Of a stretch of DNA of 14,735 nucleotides, positions 1 to 7,294 are shown piece by piece. The position numbers and the translations under genes are program-made. The number at the start of each line of letters is the position of its first letter. Positions within the stretch are counted from its first letter, which is position 1. The notes beneath the pieces are model-generated. The model did not search any database. It worked only from the letters and a program-made list of their open reading frames with translations, and was not told the DNA's origin. The stretch is from Pedobacter sp. UBA5917 (GTDB lineage Bacteria; Bacteroidota; Bacteroidia; Sphingobacteriales; Sphingobacteriaceae): assembly GCF_002432345.1 (NCBI RefSeq), contig NZ_DJDT01000201.1, forward strand, positions 1-14,735, given 5' to 3'.

Positions 1-679
1 GAAATCTTTTCCAGTCGGTATCCTGTTCTTTCAGTTTGGCCACCAGATCCGGGCGGCGCCAACGGCCAGGCTGGTTTACATTCCAGCTCAGCTCTACCAT
101 GGTGATATCGCCAAATTTACCTGCTTTGATAAAATCGGCCGCTGCCTGATAGTTCTGTCCACTGCGGCGTTGCGAACCGATCTGCAAAATCTGTTTCGAT
201 GATCTTACTGCTTTTAATGCAGCATTGGCATCATCCATGGTTTCGGCGAAAGGTTTTTCGCAATAAACATCTTTTTTATGGTTAACGGCTTCGATGGCAT
301 GCTGTGCATGTGCAAAATCGGGCGTACTGATAATTACTGCGTCAAGATCTTTCAATGCATAAAGTTCATCATTGTTTTTGCAGGGGGTAATGCCATGACC
401 AATTTTTTTACTGATATAATCCGTTCCCAGGTTACGGCGGTAATTCCATAGATCAGAAAGTGCCACAATATCGAAATTCAGTTCTTTGTTATGGTTTAAA
501 AAACATGGAAATAGCGTATCCTTAAACCTATCAGAAAAACCTACAACTCCCACCCTAACCCTATCGTTGGCACCGATAATATTGGCATAACTTTTTGCCG
601 ACATGCCCATGGTACCTACATAAGTTCCGGCAGCGGCAATGGCTGCCTTTTTTATAAAATCTCTTCTCGAATTTTCCAT
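1..679 (-). CDS. Gfo/Idh/MocA family oxidoreductase, Tat-exported (3' end outside window)
   Basis: The first 226 codons are visible, from ATG at 677-679; the C-terminus lies beyond base 1. Residues 5-19 (SRRDFIKKAAIAAAG) form a twin-arginine signal, so the enzyme probably folds with its cofactor in the cytoplasm and acts in the periplasm. A Rossmann-type NAD(P)-binding half follows from about residue 41, although the glycine loop is atypical (VGVVGFSDRF). ISTPDFAH (117-124) and the family's EKP motif (141-143) are present. The family oxidises or reduces sugars and related polyols with NAD(P); the substrate cannot be read from the sequence. Only 3 nt separate it from the DUF1080 gene upstream, so the two are almost certainly co-transcribed. 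Because DUF1080 enzymes act on 3-keto-glycosides, oxidation at sugar C3 is an attractive but unproven role. Family assignment is firm, substrate is not. Confidence 0.9.
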   Translation of the reverse strand, partial: MENSRRDFIKKAAIAAAGTYVGTMGMSAKSYANIIGANDRVRVGVVGFSDRFKDTLFPCFLNHNKELNFDIVALSDLWNYRRNLGTDYISKKIGHGITPCKNNDELYALKDLDAVIISTPDFAHAQHAIEAVNHKKDVYCEKPFAETMDDANAALKAVRSSKQILQIGSQRRSGQNYQAAADFIKAGKFGDITMVELSWNVNQPGRWRRPDLVAKLKEQDTDWKRF

Positions 680-682
680 AAC

Positions 683-1420
683 TTACTTAAGCACTTTTAT
701 TTTAATGTTTTTATAAGAAACCTGGTTGCCATGATCCTGTAGAAGGATATGTCCTTTAGGTGCTTCACCAAAGTTTTTCCATACTTTATATTTACTTCCC
801 GCAACCAGCTTTTTGAAAGCATCCGATCCACGTTCGTATTCTACCACTTTTACACCGTTTAACCAATGTTCTACGTGGTTGTTGGGATAAACCCTTACTT
901 CGCCACTGTTCCATTCGCCTATCGGTTTAATTACCGATGCCGGTTTATTGGCAGGGATAAGGTCGTACAGCGAGCCCAGCTTGCGGTTTCCGTTTTTACC
1001 CAGTTTGGCGTCGGGGTGTTTTTCATCATCAAGCACCTGGAATTCGAGGCCAATGCCCGACATGTTGGTCTTTTCTTCTTCCGTTACAAAATACTTTACA
1101 CCACTGTTGGCACCTTCGCTAAGTTTGAAATCGAATTTTAATATAAATGCCGCATATTGCTCGTTAGTAACAATATCTCCTCCCGAGCCCTGTTCCTGTC
1201 CGTTTGAAGCCTTCACCGTTAGGATACCATCTTTAACCTCCCATCCCTTTGCTGGAAACTGTTCTTTGAATATTGCACGCCATCCCGTACCATCCTTACC
1301 GTTCCAGAGCAATTTAAAACCTTCCTTTTTTTCTGCCTTGCTGATGACATTCTGCGCAGAAGCAAAATTTATGGCAAAAAAGCCCAATAATAGCGTGTAA
1401 ATTAACCTGTAGTTTTTCAT
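683..1420 (-). CDS. DUF1080 / 3-keto-disaccharide hydrolase family secreted protein
   Basis: This is a 245-residue protein with a Sec signal peptide (residues 1 to about 22, ending FASAQ), so it is exported to the periplasm or beyond; there is no lipobox cysteine. The rest is one DUF1080 domain (PF06439, concanavalin-like beta-sandwich). It shows the characteristic start (FKLLWNGKDGTGWR), a central strand block (FILKFDFKLSEGANSGVKYF) and a C-terminal ILLQDHGNQVSYKNIKIK strand. The length is normal for a single-domain member. Known members cleave glycosides that have been oxidised to the 3-keto form. The gene is first in a minus-strand operon with the Gfo/Idh/MocA gene 3 nt downstream, a pairing that fits a C3-oxidation route. 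The shared promoter/operator element at 1592-1648 lies about 170 nt upstream. The family call is firm; the exact substrate is unknown. Confidence 0.9.
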   Translation of the reverse strand: MKNYRLIYTLLLGFFAINFASAQNVISKAEKKEGFKLLWNGKDGTGWRAIFKEQFPAKGWEVKDGILTVKASNGQEQGSGGDIVTNEQYAAFILKFDFKLSEGANSGVKYFVTEEEKTNMSGIGLEFQVLDDEKHPDAKLGKNGNRKLGSLYDLIPANKPASVIKPIGEWNSGEVRVYPNNHVEHWLNGVKVVEYERGSDAFKKLVAGSKYKVWKNFGEAPKGHILLQDHGNQVSYKNIKIKVLK

Positions 1421-1591
1421 TCAATTTAATTTTATAGTGATTGTTTATGTGTTTAAAGATTCTTTTGCGTCTCTGCAAATCACGAAAGGATTTAAGGCTA
1501 ATGGATCAATCTGGTTTTATTGATGCTGATCTGCCCTGCGCCATGGCATTTGCTCGGTGATGTGCTTACATGTTTATAATTGGTTATCATG

Positions 1592-1648
1592 CCAAAGTAA
1601 GCCAATGGGCTTTGTAAAATATGTTCAATTTATTGTTGATTTGTCTCA
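1592..1648 (-). promoter_or_regulatory. Promoter with operator-like block, copy A (DUF1080 operon)
   Basis: Read on the minus strand, the element starts with TGAGACAAATC (1648 down to 1638), continues through TTGAACATAT, and ends in the -7-like box TTACTTTG (complement of 1593-1600). Copy B at 12227-12283 matches it at 42 of 57 positions with no gaps. The most conserved parts are TGAGACAAATC, TTGAACA and the -7 box. A TTG at the usual -33 distance from the -7 box is lacking in both copies, which suggests the promoter needs an activator. TGAGACAAAT and TGAACATAT look like two direct half-sites about 20-21 bp apart, the layout AraC-type regulators use. The similarity is directly visible; promoter function and the regulator type are inferred. 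Confidence 0.6.
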
Positions 1649-1844
1649 TTTTACCCTGGCAAAAACAGGAAAAGAATCGCGTCTCAATATTAAAAAAGGG
1701 GTTTAAAAGATATATTAATCCAGCTACATAAAACAAACAAACCATTAAAAACCAATAATTTACAATACAAAAAGCGATTTAAAAAAAAGCAGACCATCAT
1801 CCTGTGGCCGGCGGCAAAACCACTGATTTGTAAAGGCACTCCAG

Positions 1845-1876
1845 TTGCTGTACGCATTCCTCCATCTATATAATTG
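1845..1876 (+). promoter_or_regulatory. Candidate promoter for the GH43 gene
   Basis: A TTG at 1845-1847 and TATAATTG at 1869-1876, 21 nt apart, resemble the Bacteroidota TTG / TAnnTTTG promoter with one mismatch in the -7 box. Transcription would begin around 1882, giving a leader of about 50 nt before the ATG at 1933. The match is weak and could be chance in AT-rich DNA. Confidence 0.3.
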
Positions 1877-1932
1877 TTTATTTTCGGAAAAATAACCAAA
1901 TACTTAAAACACCATTTACCGCTACAAATAAC

Positions 1933-3609
1933 ATGATCAGTTTCCGATTATCTCCAGGATATTTAACATCAAATCAGCCAAATTTAAGCCTTCAACATTT
2001 ATTCAGCACCTGGATAATCTGTTTGTTATTTAGCTTTTGCCTCATTTCGTGCGGGATCAAAAAAACACAAACTGCTACCGAAAGTACCGGCACTACACTG
2101 GTAAACCCGGCCCTACCCGGCGATAATCCCGATCCTTCTATTATCAGGGTGGGTAATGTTTATTATGCAACCTCTACCACAAACGAATGGGCACCTTATT
2201 TTACCATATATAAATCAACCGATCTCAAAAACTGGAAACTGATCAATCATGTTTTTCCGGAGGGATTTAAGGATATGAAAAACCAATGGGGCGAGAATAA
2301 TTTCTGGGCTTCGGAACTGGTTTACGATGCAAAGCAGAACCGGGTTTACGCTTATTATACGGCACATAACAGGGCAACCAAAGGGAATCCCGGTTTACAA
2401 TGCGGTATTGCCTGGATTGATGCCGATAAAATTGAAAGCGGAAAATTTACCGACAATGGTCCGGTAATTATTGAAGATGAATGCGGAGCGATAGATGCCT
2501 TTGAATTACAGCATAAGGGTAAAATTTATGCTTTCTGGAAAAACGATGGCAATGGCTGTGGCAAAGAAAGCTGGATATGGAAACAGGAAATAAATGAAAG
2601 CCGTACCAAACTACTCGGGCAAAAAAGCAAGGTATTTACGAACGACCAGGCATGGGAAACCGGACTGGTTGAAGGAGCTTGTTTTTTTACCCAGGGCGAA
2701 TATATTTATAGTCTTTATTCGGTTGGTGGCTGCTGCGATGCCAAATGTAATTACAAAACAGGGATTGCCCGAACCAAGGATCTTTCGGGCGGTGTTTGGG
2801 AGAAATACAACAATAATCCGATTATGGTAAGCACCGACAAATGGAACTGCCCGGGGCATGGTACAGTGGTAAAATCGGCAGACGATCGTTTGTTTATGCT
2901 TTATCATGCTTTTAACAAGGATTACGACGTTTTTGTGGGCAGAGAAGGTGTGATAGAAGAACTGAAAACCGGGGCTGATGGCTGGCCTATGTTGCACAAT
3001 GCCACGGTACCGAACAGGCCGAAAGCAGAACTGGATTTTGCGGATAACTTTGAAAACGATAAAAAACTGGATCTTGTTTGGCAATGGCCATCAAAATCTC
3101 AAAGGCCGGCCATGTCTTTTTCAAAAGGATTAAAACTCACCGCTTCAGATGATAACCATTCGCTTGGTACCTTTTTGGGCCAGTACATTAAAACGGTAAA
3201 TTTCGATATTAGTGCTAAAATAGATCCAACTGATGCAAAAACAGGAATCTGCCTGGGCGGCGCTATTTTTAAAAGCAAATGGCCGGGGGAACTGGGCGGA
3301 ATAGGCATCAGCGTTTCGAAAGACGGTTTTACCATATTCGATAATTTTGAAGGTACTTACACGGTATTAAAAGAAGCCACGCTAAGTTTAAATGCGCCAG
3401 TGGAACTGAAAATGCAGATCAGTGATAATGGTAAACAGATAGCTTTTTTCTATAAAAAAGACGGAGAAGATTGGACTAACTTTTATCAAACGGTTTTCTC
3501 AGCAGCCAAATATGTGCCCTGGGGAATGGGTTATAGGGCAGGCATTGTAGTCAAAGGGAGTTCATCGCAAACGGGATCCTTCAAGAGTTTTGGTATCAAA
3601 AATAATTGA
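1933..3609 (+). CDS. Glycoside hydrolase family 43 lipoprotein with C-terminal beta-sandwich
   Basis: The 558-residue protein carries a type II signal peptide with lipobox LISC (acylated Cys40), so it is a lipoprotein. The GH43 five-bladed propeller spans about 57-360. It opens with NPALPGDNPDPS, where Asp67 is the expected general base. Asp188 (AIDAFEL) is the expected pKa modulator, Glu247 (VEGACFF) the general acid, and His309 (PGHGTVV) the conserved active-site histidine. Residues 365 to 558 form a predicted concanavalin-like sandwich, as in many GH43 enzymes. GH43 members are mostly beta-xylosidases, alpha-L-arabinofuranosidases or related exo/endo enzymes; the subfamily cannot be fixed here. 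Eight cysteines lie in the catalytic domain, several beside catalytic residues. It is divergent from the DUF1080 operon and convergent with the SusCD operon. The first ATG gives a rather long 40-residue signal, but no later ATG precedes the lipobox. Confidence 0.92.
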   Translation: MISFRLSPGYLTSNQPNLSLQHLFSTWIICLLFSFCLISCGIKKTQTATESTGTTLVNPALPGDNPDPSIIRVGNVYYATSTTNEWAPYFTIYKSTDLKNWKLINHVFPEGFKDMKNQWGENNFWASELVYDAKQNRVYAYYTAHNRATKGNPGLQCGIAWIDADKIESGKFTDNGPVIIEDECGAIDAFELQHKGKIYAFWKNDGNGCGKESWIWKQEINESRTKLLGQKSKVFTNDQAWETGLVEGACFFTQGEYIYSLYSVGGCCDAKCNYKTGIARTKDLSGGVWEKYNNNPIMVSTDKWNCPGHGTVVKSADDRLFMLYHAFNKDYDVFVGREGVIEELKTGADGWPMLHNATVPNRPKAELDFADNFENDKKLDLVWQWPSKSQRPAMSFSKGLKLTASDDNHSLGTFLGQYIKTVNFDISAKIDPTDAKTGICLGGAIFKSKWPGELGGIGISVSKDGFTIFDNFEGTYTVLKEATLSLNAPVELKMQISDNGKQIAFFYKKDGEDWTNFYQTVFSAAKYVPWGMGYRAGIVVKGSSSQTGSFKSFGIKNN

Positions 3610-3661
3610 TATGCCATGCGTGCGGTTTATCTATAAGTACAAAGAAGAGCTGTCTCACAAA

Positions 3662-3683
3662 TTGTCATCCTTGTAGATGACAA
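3662..3683. repeat. Small perfect inverted repeat after GH43
   Basis: TTGTCATC (3662-3669) and GATGACAA (3676-3683) form a perfect 8-bp stem with a 6-nt loop, 53 nt past the GH43 stop. No U-run follows, so it is not a classical intrinsic terminator. It could stabilise the 3' end of the GH43 transcript, or be a remnant of the intergenic repeat family next to it. Confidence 0.5.
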
Positions 3684-3699
3684 CTCCCAACAGCAAACA

Positions 3700-3818
3700 T
3701 CATTTCGACCGGAACGCAGTGGAGCGGAGAGATCTATCTCGAGATAGATTTTGCTTCGCAGAATCTTCGAGTTCTCGAATTCGTTGCATCCGATAGCTAT
3801 CGGGTCCGCTCGAAATGA
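3700..3818. repeat. Nested palindromic intergenic repeat (TCATTTCGA...TCGAAATGA ends)
   Basis: The element is bounded by inverted ends TCATTTCGA (3700-3708) and TCGAAATGA (3810-3818). Inside lie several nested palindromes: an 18-bp perfect one (ATCTATCTCGAGATAGAT), TTCGAG-tt-CTCGAA, and CCGATAGCTATCGG. Elements with TCATTTCGA...CGAAATGA ends and AGATCTATC-like cores are, from general familiarity, common non-coding repeats between genes in Bacteroidota. It contains no transposase and lies between two convergent genes, where it may act as a transcription barrier. The palindromes are directly visible; the family membership is from memory. Confidence 0.7.
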
Positions 3819-3844
3819 CGGTAAATAATAAGTGTTAAACAAAA

Positions 3845-4076
3845 GGTACTCCGGAGGTAATAAATTGAACTGTTGAAGCACAAAAAAGTACTTCCGAAGT
3901 AGAAAAAGGTACTTCGGAAGTACTAAGCCGAACTATTGAAGTACAAAAAGGTACTGCCGAAGCAGAAAAAGGTACCCCTGGAAGTAATAAGCCGAACTAT
4001 TGAAGTACAAAAAGGTACTTCCGAAGCAGAAAAAGGTACTCCGGAAGTGCTAAGCCGAACTGCCGAAGTAGAAAAA
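3845..4076 (+). repeat. Tandem array of eleven 21-bp units with 63-bp higher-order period
   Basis: The array is built from 21-bp units such as GGTACTTCCGAAGTAGAAAA(A), GGTACTTCGGAAGTACTAAG(C) and CGAACTATTGAAGTACAAAA(A). They alternate in a fixed order of three, so the longer period is 63 bp. Units start at 3845, 3866, 3887, 3908, 3929, 3950, 3971 (this one 22 bp), 3993, 4014, 4035 and 4056. Many units contain a short palindrome such as GTACTTC-G-GAAGTAC. The 21-bp length equals seven codons. Read in frame on the plus strand, the units give heptapeptides such as GTSEVEK, RTIEVQK and GTPEVLS. It is not a CRISPR array because it has no unique spacers. Confidence 0.85.
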
Positions 4077-4109
4077 TGGGTCTGCTCCATAAACTCTGCG
4101 ATTGATTAA
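3845..4109 (+). pseudogene. Degenerate heptapeptide-repeat reading frame (possible gene remnant)
   Basis: Translated in the repeat frame, ten of eleven units keep Thr (ACT) at position 2 and Glu (GAA/GAG) at position 4, mostly with Val or Ala at 5; the seventh unit departs from this because of its inserted base. Variation is concentrated at positions 1, 3 and 6. After the last unit the frame continues as WVCSINSAID and stops with TAA at 4107-4109. It is broken twice: unit 2 begins with TGA where other units have CGA, and unit 7 carries one extra base. A TAA lies in frame at 3836-3838, and there is no start codon or recognisable N-terminus. This is best read as the remnant of a repetitive coding region, possibly cut by the palindromic element next to it. 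It could instead be a purely non-coding repeat whose unit length happens to be divisible by three. I do not recognise a family. Confidence 0.35.
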
Positions 4110-4120
4110 ATCTACCCTTA

Positions 4121-4153
4121 AAAAAAGGGCTGCACAGAAATTTCCGGCAGCCC
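4121..4153 (-). terminator. Intrinsic terminator of the SusCD operon
   Basis: On the minus strand, GGGCTGC and GCAGCCC (complements of 4147-4153 and 4127-4133) form a 7-bp GC-rich stem with the loop CGGAAATTTCTGT. A run of T residues (complement of 4121-4126) follows at once. It lies about 33 nt beyond the stop codon of the DUF4973 gene, the last gene of the operon. Confidence 0.9.
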
Positions 4154-4185
4154 TGAACTAAACGCTAACAGGTAGATTTTTTATT

Positions 4186-5184
4186 TTACCATTGGATCTG
4201 CTGATCTTCATCCGGTATCAGCGTATTCAGATCGCGTTGCATCGATAATGTACCTTCTACCTTGTATTTTAGCCGTTGCCCCGGTACAGTGGTATAATCC
4301 TCAAATTCGTACGAAAGAAAAAGTGTGGTATACACATGTTTGAGGTAAGGCAGTTTAGCATCTTTGGCTTCATCCCGGGTGTAATAAGATTGTGCCGCAC
4401 CCACCTTAAATTTATTTTCAGGATTATCGCTCCATATTTCCAGTTTTTTCTTCTGGAGATCGATGTTATCATTGGTAAACCTGATAAATACCTTATACTT
4501 TTTGCGGTCGAGGTAATCTATATCCCTGATTCCGGCATAAAGGAATATGGTTTTATCATCTACCACAAAGGTACGGTGTGTATTGAGCGTTAACGGTTCG
4601 GTATCCCCATCAAGGTAAATTTTATACAGGGTACCACCATATTCGCCCGAATAATCGTTAAAAGGTGTGATACGCAACATGGTACGGCGATAGTATTTAT
4701 TCGGGTTGGCCTGGTAATCGTAAGTAGGGTCACTTAAAATCTGCAGGGGCAACACCCATTTATCAGCCTGATCCAGATCTCCCAGCTTAAAATCAATGGG
4801 TACCGTTACCGTACTCACCCCTGCCGGCACATCAGCCGTTTGTGGCATGGTATAATAATTATTCGTTAACTGTTTAAAATACAGTTCCTGGCGGTGGCCA
4901 TATTGTTCCTGGTTTAAACGTGCCAGTGTATCGGGATCCAAACCAATGTGTATGGTGCGGTTTTTCGCATTGGGTGTTGAGCCGCTGATGATTATAGGCA
5001 GGTTAAAACGTACCTTACCCTGTGCATTATAGCGTACGTAACACCAGGTTACCCCCTGGGCAGTGGGGTTCGATTTAAATGATGCCATCTGAACGAATTG
5101 TTCGTTTTTCCATTCATCATTACATGAAACAAAGCATGCCGCTGTTGTTATCAGTAAAAGTAGTATATATAAATTCCTTTTCAT
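4186..5184 (-). CDS. DUF1735/DUF4973 (BT_3987-type) surface lipoprotein
   Basis: This 332-residue lipoprotein has the signal ending CFVSC, with Cys21 as the acylated residue followed by NDEW, typical of outer-membrane lipoproteins in this phylum. The N-terminal part (about 30-172) starts with NEQFVQMASFK and has the beta-rich pattern of DUF1735-like domains. The C-terminal part (about 176-330), opening with NDYSGEYGGTLYKIYL, fits DUF4973. Such proteins sit beside SusC/SusD pairs and are thought to act as surface glycan-binding proteins; no enzymatic motif is visible. It is the last gene of the operon, 19 nt after the SusD stop and just before the terminator. Domain names are assigned from sequence character, with moderate certainty at domain level. 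The ligand is unknown. Confidence 0.82.
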   Translation of the reverse strand: MKRNLYILLLLITTAACFVSCNDEWKNEQFVQMASFKSNPTAQGVTWCYVRYNAQGKVRFNLPIIISGSTPNAKNRTIHIGLDPDTLARLNQEQYGHRQELYFKQLTNNYYTMPQTADVPAGVSTVTVPIDFKLGDLDQADKWVLPLQILSDPTYDYQANPNKYYRRTMLRITPFNDYSGEYGGTLYKIYLDGDTEPLTLNTHRTFVVDDKTIFLYAGIRDIDYLDRKKYKVFIRFTNDNIDLQKKKLEIWSDNPENKFKVGAAQSYYTRDEAKDAKLPYLKHVYTTLFLSYEFEDYTTVPGQRLKYKVEGTLSMQRDLNTLIPDEDQQIQW

Positions 5185-5203
5185 TGCTGCTGTTTAAGTT
5201 CAG

Positions 5204-7291
5204 TTATTCGGGATTTGTCCAGCCCGGGTTTTGTGTGAGGTATTTGTTCCTTCTCAGTTCATCATAATTAATGGGCCAGAACCACATTTTAAGCGTAAAG
5301 ATGGAAGGCAGCGACGGCGTTTCTACCGGAATATGGAAAAGATCAGCCTGCGCTTTGGTAGCATAGGCATTGTATCCATAAACAGGGGCCGATTCCTCTC
5401 CCTGGGCATCCGTCCAGCGGCGCAGGTCGAAATAACGCTGTCCTTCGGCAAATAATTCGATCTGGCGTTCCCTTTTTAACTTGATGCGGAATTTGTTCGG
5501 GTCTGAATATACATCGGCAGCATAATCTGGCAATCCGGCACGGATGCGGATGGGCTGTATCCCGATTTTCATCTCCGAGATATTGCGCGATATAACATGC
5601 GTTTTACTGCCATCCCATGATGGAATATTATATGATCCGTTAATTTCGTTAAGTGCTTCGGCATAAATAAGCAACACTTCGGCATAACGGATGGCGGGAT
5701 CAACCTTTGGTTTCATCCTGCTTTGATCATAAGCGGTAATGGATACGTTGCTGATATCATCGGGATGTACATATTTCTTGATCCCTACCCCCGTACGTGG
5801 CCAGTAGCTGGTATTTTTATAACCGTTGGGGTCGCCCCTGTAATAAAATATCTGAACATTGCTTTTCTCATCTCTCGTAGCCTCCGCATTCAACAGGTTC
5901 CAGGTAGCGCCATTGTATGATACCGAAGCATAAAAACGTGGCTCGCGACGGGCAAACTGCTTGTTTACACCTACACCCAACGGGCCAAGTTCGGGATAGG
6001 TGGCCAGTTCTTCCTGTTTTACATAACCTGTTGTACGGGGCTGGCTGTTGTACCGGCCTTCGTAGCCCTGCCTGCCGGCATACATATTGTTCATCCCAGG
6101 GATATCGTTACCATCATTCATGTAATAGGCATCAACCTGTTTCTGTGTCATGCCATGCGAGTTATAGCCCTTGCCTTCTAAACGTGGTAACTGGTGCAGC
6201 ACAAGCACATTTATTCCCTCGCCACCCTGGTTCTGGCCATGGGTAAAAATCAGTTCGGGGTTCTGGTAGGCCGGCACCGTTCCATTAAACAACGAACGGT
6301 ATGATTCAAAAGGATCGATATCGGCCCAACCGGCAGGCCAGTTACTGGTAGAAAAATTGTTATCACGGGGTGGTGTAACTGTTGCCGGATAGGCGGCATC
6401 GCCGGTTGTTTTTTTGTAGGCTACATACAAACGGTACTGTCCTAAATCTATTACGTCCTTTGCCGCAGCTGCAGCCCTCGCCCATTTCGATTCATCATAG
6501 GTACGCGAAAGCAGCGGTTTTCCGTCTTTGGTAACCAATGCAGCAGCCACCTCTGCCGGGGCTTTTCCGTTAGCCAAAGGGCTCGCTGCGTACAAAAGTA
6601 TCCGCGCCCTTAATGCCAGGGCAGCCCCACGTGTTGGACGCGCGATCTGCTGTATGCCCTGTTGCAATGCAAGGCCCTTGGCTGCTTCTGCAAGCTCCGC
6701 TGAAAGATAAACCGCACATTCTTCGTAGCTATTGCGCGGCTGTGCAATCTCATCATACTCTTTGGTATAATCGATCCCTTCGTTCGGGATAATGGGCACC
6801 GGGCCGTAAGTGCGCAACAGCACCCAATAAAAATAAGCCCTCAGAAAGCGTGCCTGCCCTTTTAGGTCGGCAATTTCTTTTGCTGTAAACTTTTTGTTGA
6901 TGTCGATATTGTTTAAAAAGATAGAAGCCTGCCTTATTCCCTTATAGGCTGTGTTCCATATTTCCCTACTTTCGCCATTGAGGCCATTTTCGGTGTACTG
7001 ACCGTTTTTCCATCTCCTATAACCATCACTTTCATCACCGTAATACATATCGTCGGCAAAATTAAAAGGGACCGATTTTTTGCTGCTCACATCCTGCATA
7101 TAATTGCTCCCCAAAAAGGAATAAGCCTGTGCCAGCCATCGGTTTGCATAATCGGGGTTGGTAAACACCTGCTCGGTGGTCATCCGTTCATCAAAAAGGT
7201 AATCGGAATCGAGGTATTTCTTACATCCACCAATAGTAATGGCAGCGGTAAGGAAGCTTAAAACTGTAAATATTTTTTTCATGTTCTTCAT
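5204..7291 (-). CDS. SusD/RagB family outer-membrane lipoprotein
   Basis: This 695-residue protein has a lipoprotein signal ending IGGC (Cys23), followed by KKYLDSD as usual for the family. SusD proteins cap the SusC barrel and capture glycan at the cell surface. The N-terminal SusD-like half has the family's helical stretch LKGQARFLRAYFYWVLLRTYG. The C-terminal RagB/SusD part shows EVLLIYAEALNEI (about 538-550) and LKRERQIELFAEGQRYFDL (about 605-623), both hallmark segments. At 695 residues it is longer than the usual 480-600, which suggests extra surface loops. It starts 3 nt after the SusC stop, so the two are translationally adjacent. The start could be Met1 or Met4 of MKNMKK; both leave a good signal peptide. 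The family call is very secure; the ligand is unknown. Confidence 0.95.
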   Translation of the reverse strand: MKNMKKIFTVLSFLTAAITIGGCKKYLDSDYLFDERMTTEQVFTNPDYANRWLAQAYSFLGSNYMQDVSSKKSVPFNFADDMYYGDESDGYRRWKNGQYTENGLNGESREIWNTAYKGIRQASIFLNNIDINKKFTAKEIADLKGQARFLRAYFYWVLLRTYGPVPIIPNEGIDYTKEYDEIAQPRNSYEECAVYLSAELAEAAKGLALQQGIQQIARPTRGAALALRARILLYAASPLANGKAPAEVAAALVTKDGKPLLSRTYDESKWARAAAAAKDVIDLGQYRLYVAYKKTTGDAAYPATVTPPRDNNFSTSNWPAGWADIDPFESYRSLFNGTVPAYQNPELIFTHGQNQGGEGINVLVLHQLPRLEGKGYNSHGMTQKQVDAYYMNDGNDIPGMNNMYAGRQGYEGRYNSQPRTTGYVKQEELATYPELGPLGVGVNKQFARREPRFYASVSYNGATWNLLNAEATRDEKSNVQIFYYRGDPNGYKNTSYWPRTGVGIKKYVHPDDISNVSITAYDQSRMKPKVDPAIRYAEVLLIYAEALNEINGSYNIPSWDGSKTHVISRNISEMKIGIQPIRIRAGLPDYAADVYSDPNKFRIKLKRERQIELFAEGQRYFDLRRWTDAQGEESAPVYGYNAYATKAQADLFHIPVETPSLPSIFTLKMWFWPINYDELRRNKYLTQNPGWTNPE

Positions 7292-7294
7292 TGC

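Larger units (their letters stand above)
1421..1932. other. Divergent intergenic region between DUF1080 operon and GH43 gene
   Basis: This 512-bp gap separates two divergently transcribed units. It holds the minus-strand promoter/operator element (1592-1648) and a weak plus-strand promoter candidate (1845-1876). The minus-strand transcript would carry a leader of roughly 165 nt. I see no RNA gene and no convincing small ORF. A 69-codon minus-strand frame at 1690-1899 has no family resemblance. The region is AT-rich, as expected of a regulatory interval. Confidence 0.7.

Noticed and set aside
1690..1899. A 69-codon minus-strand frame between the divergent DUF1080 and GH43 genes.
   Set aside because: It has no recognisable domain and lies across the probable GH43 promoter region. 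Its composition looks like AT-rich non-coding DNA.
3627..3881. An 84-codon minus-strand frame across the palindromic element.
   Set aside because: It consists of translated palindrome and repeat sequence, with no independent coding signal.
3845..4076. Possible CRISPR array.
   Set aside because: The units are contiguous, near-identical 21-mers without unique spacers, and no cas gene is nearby.
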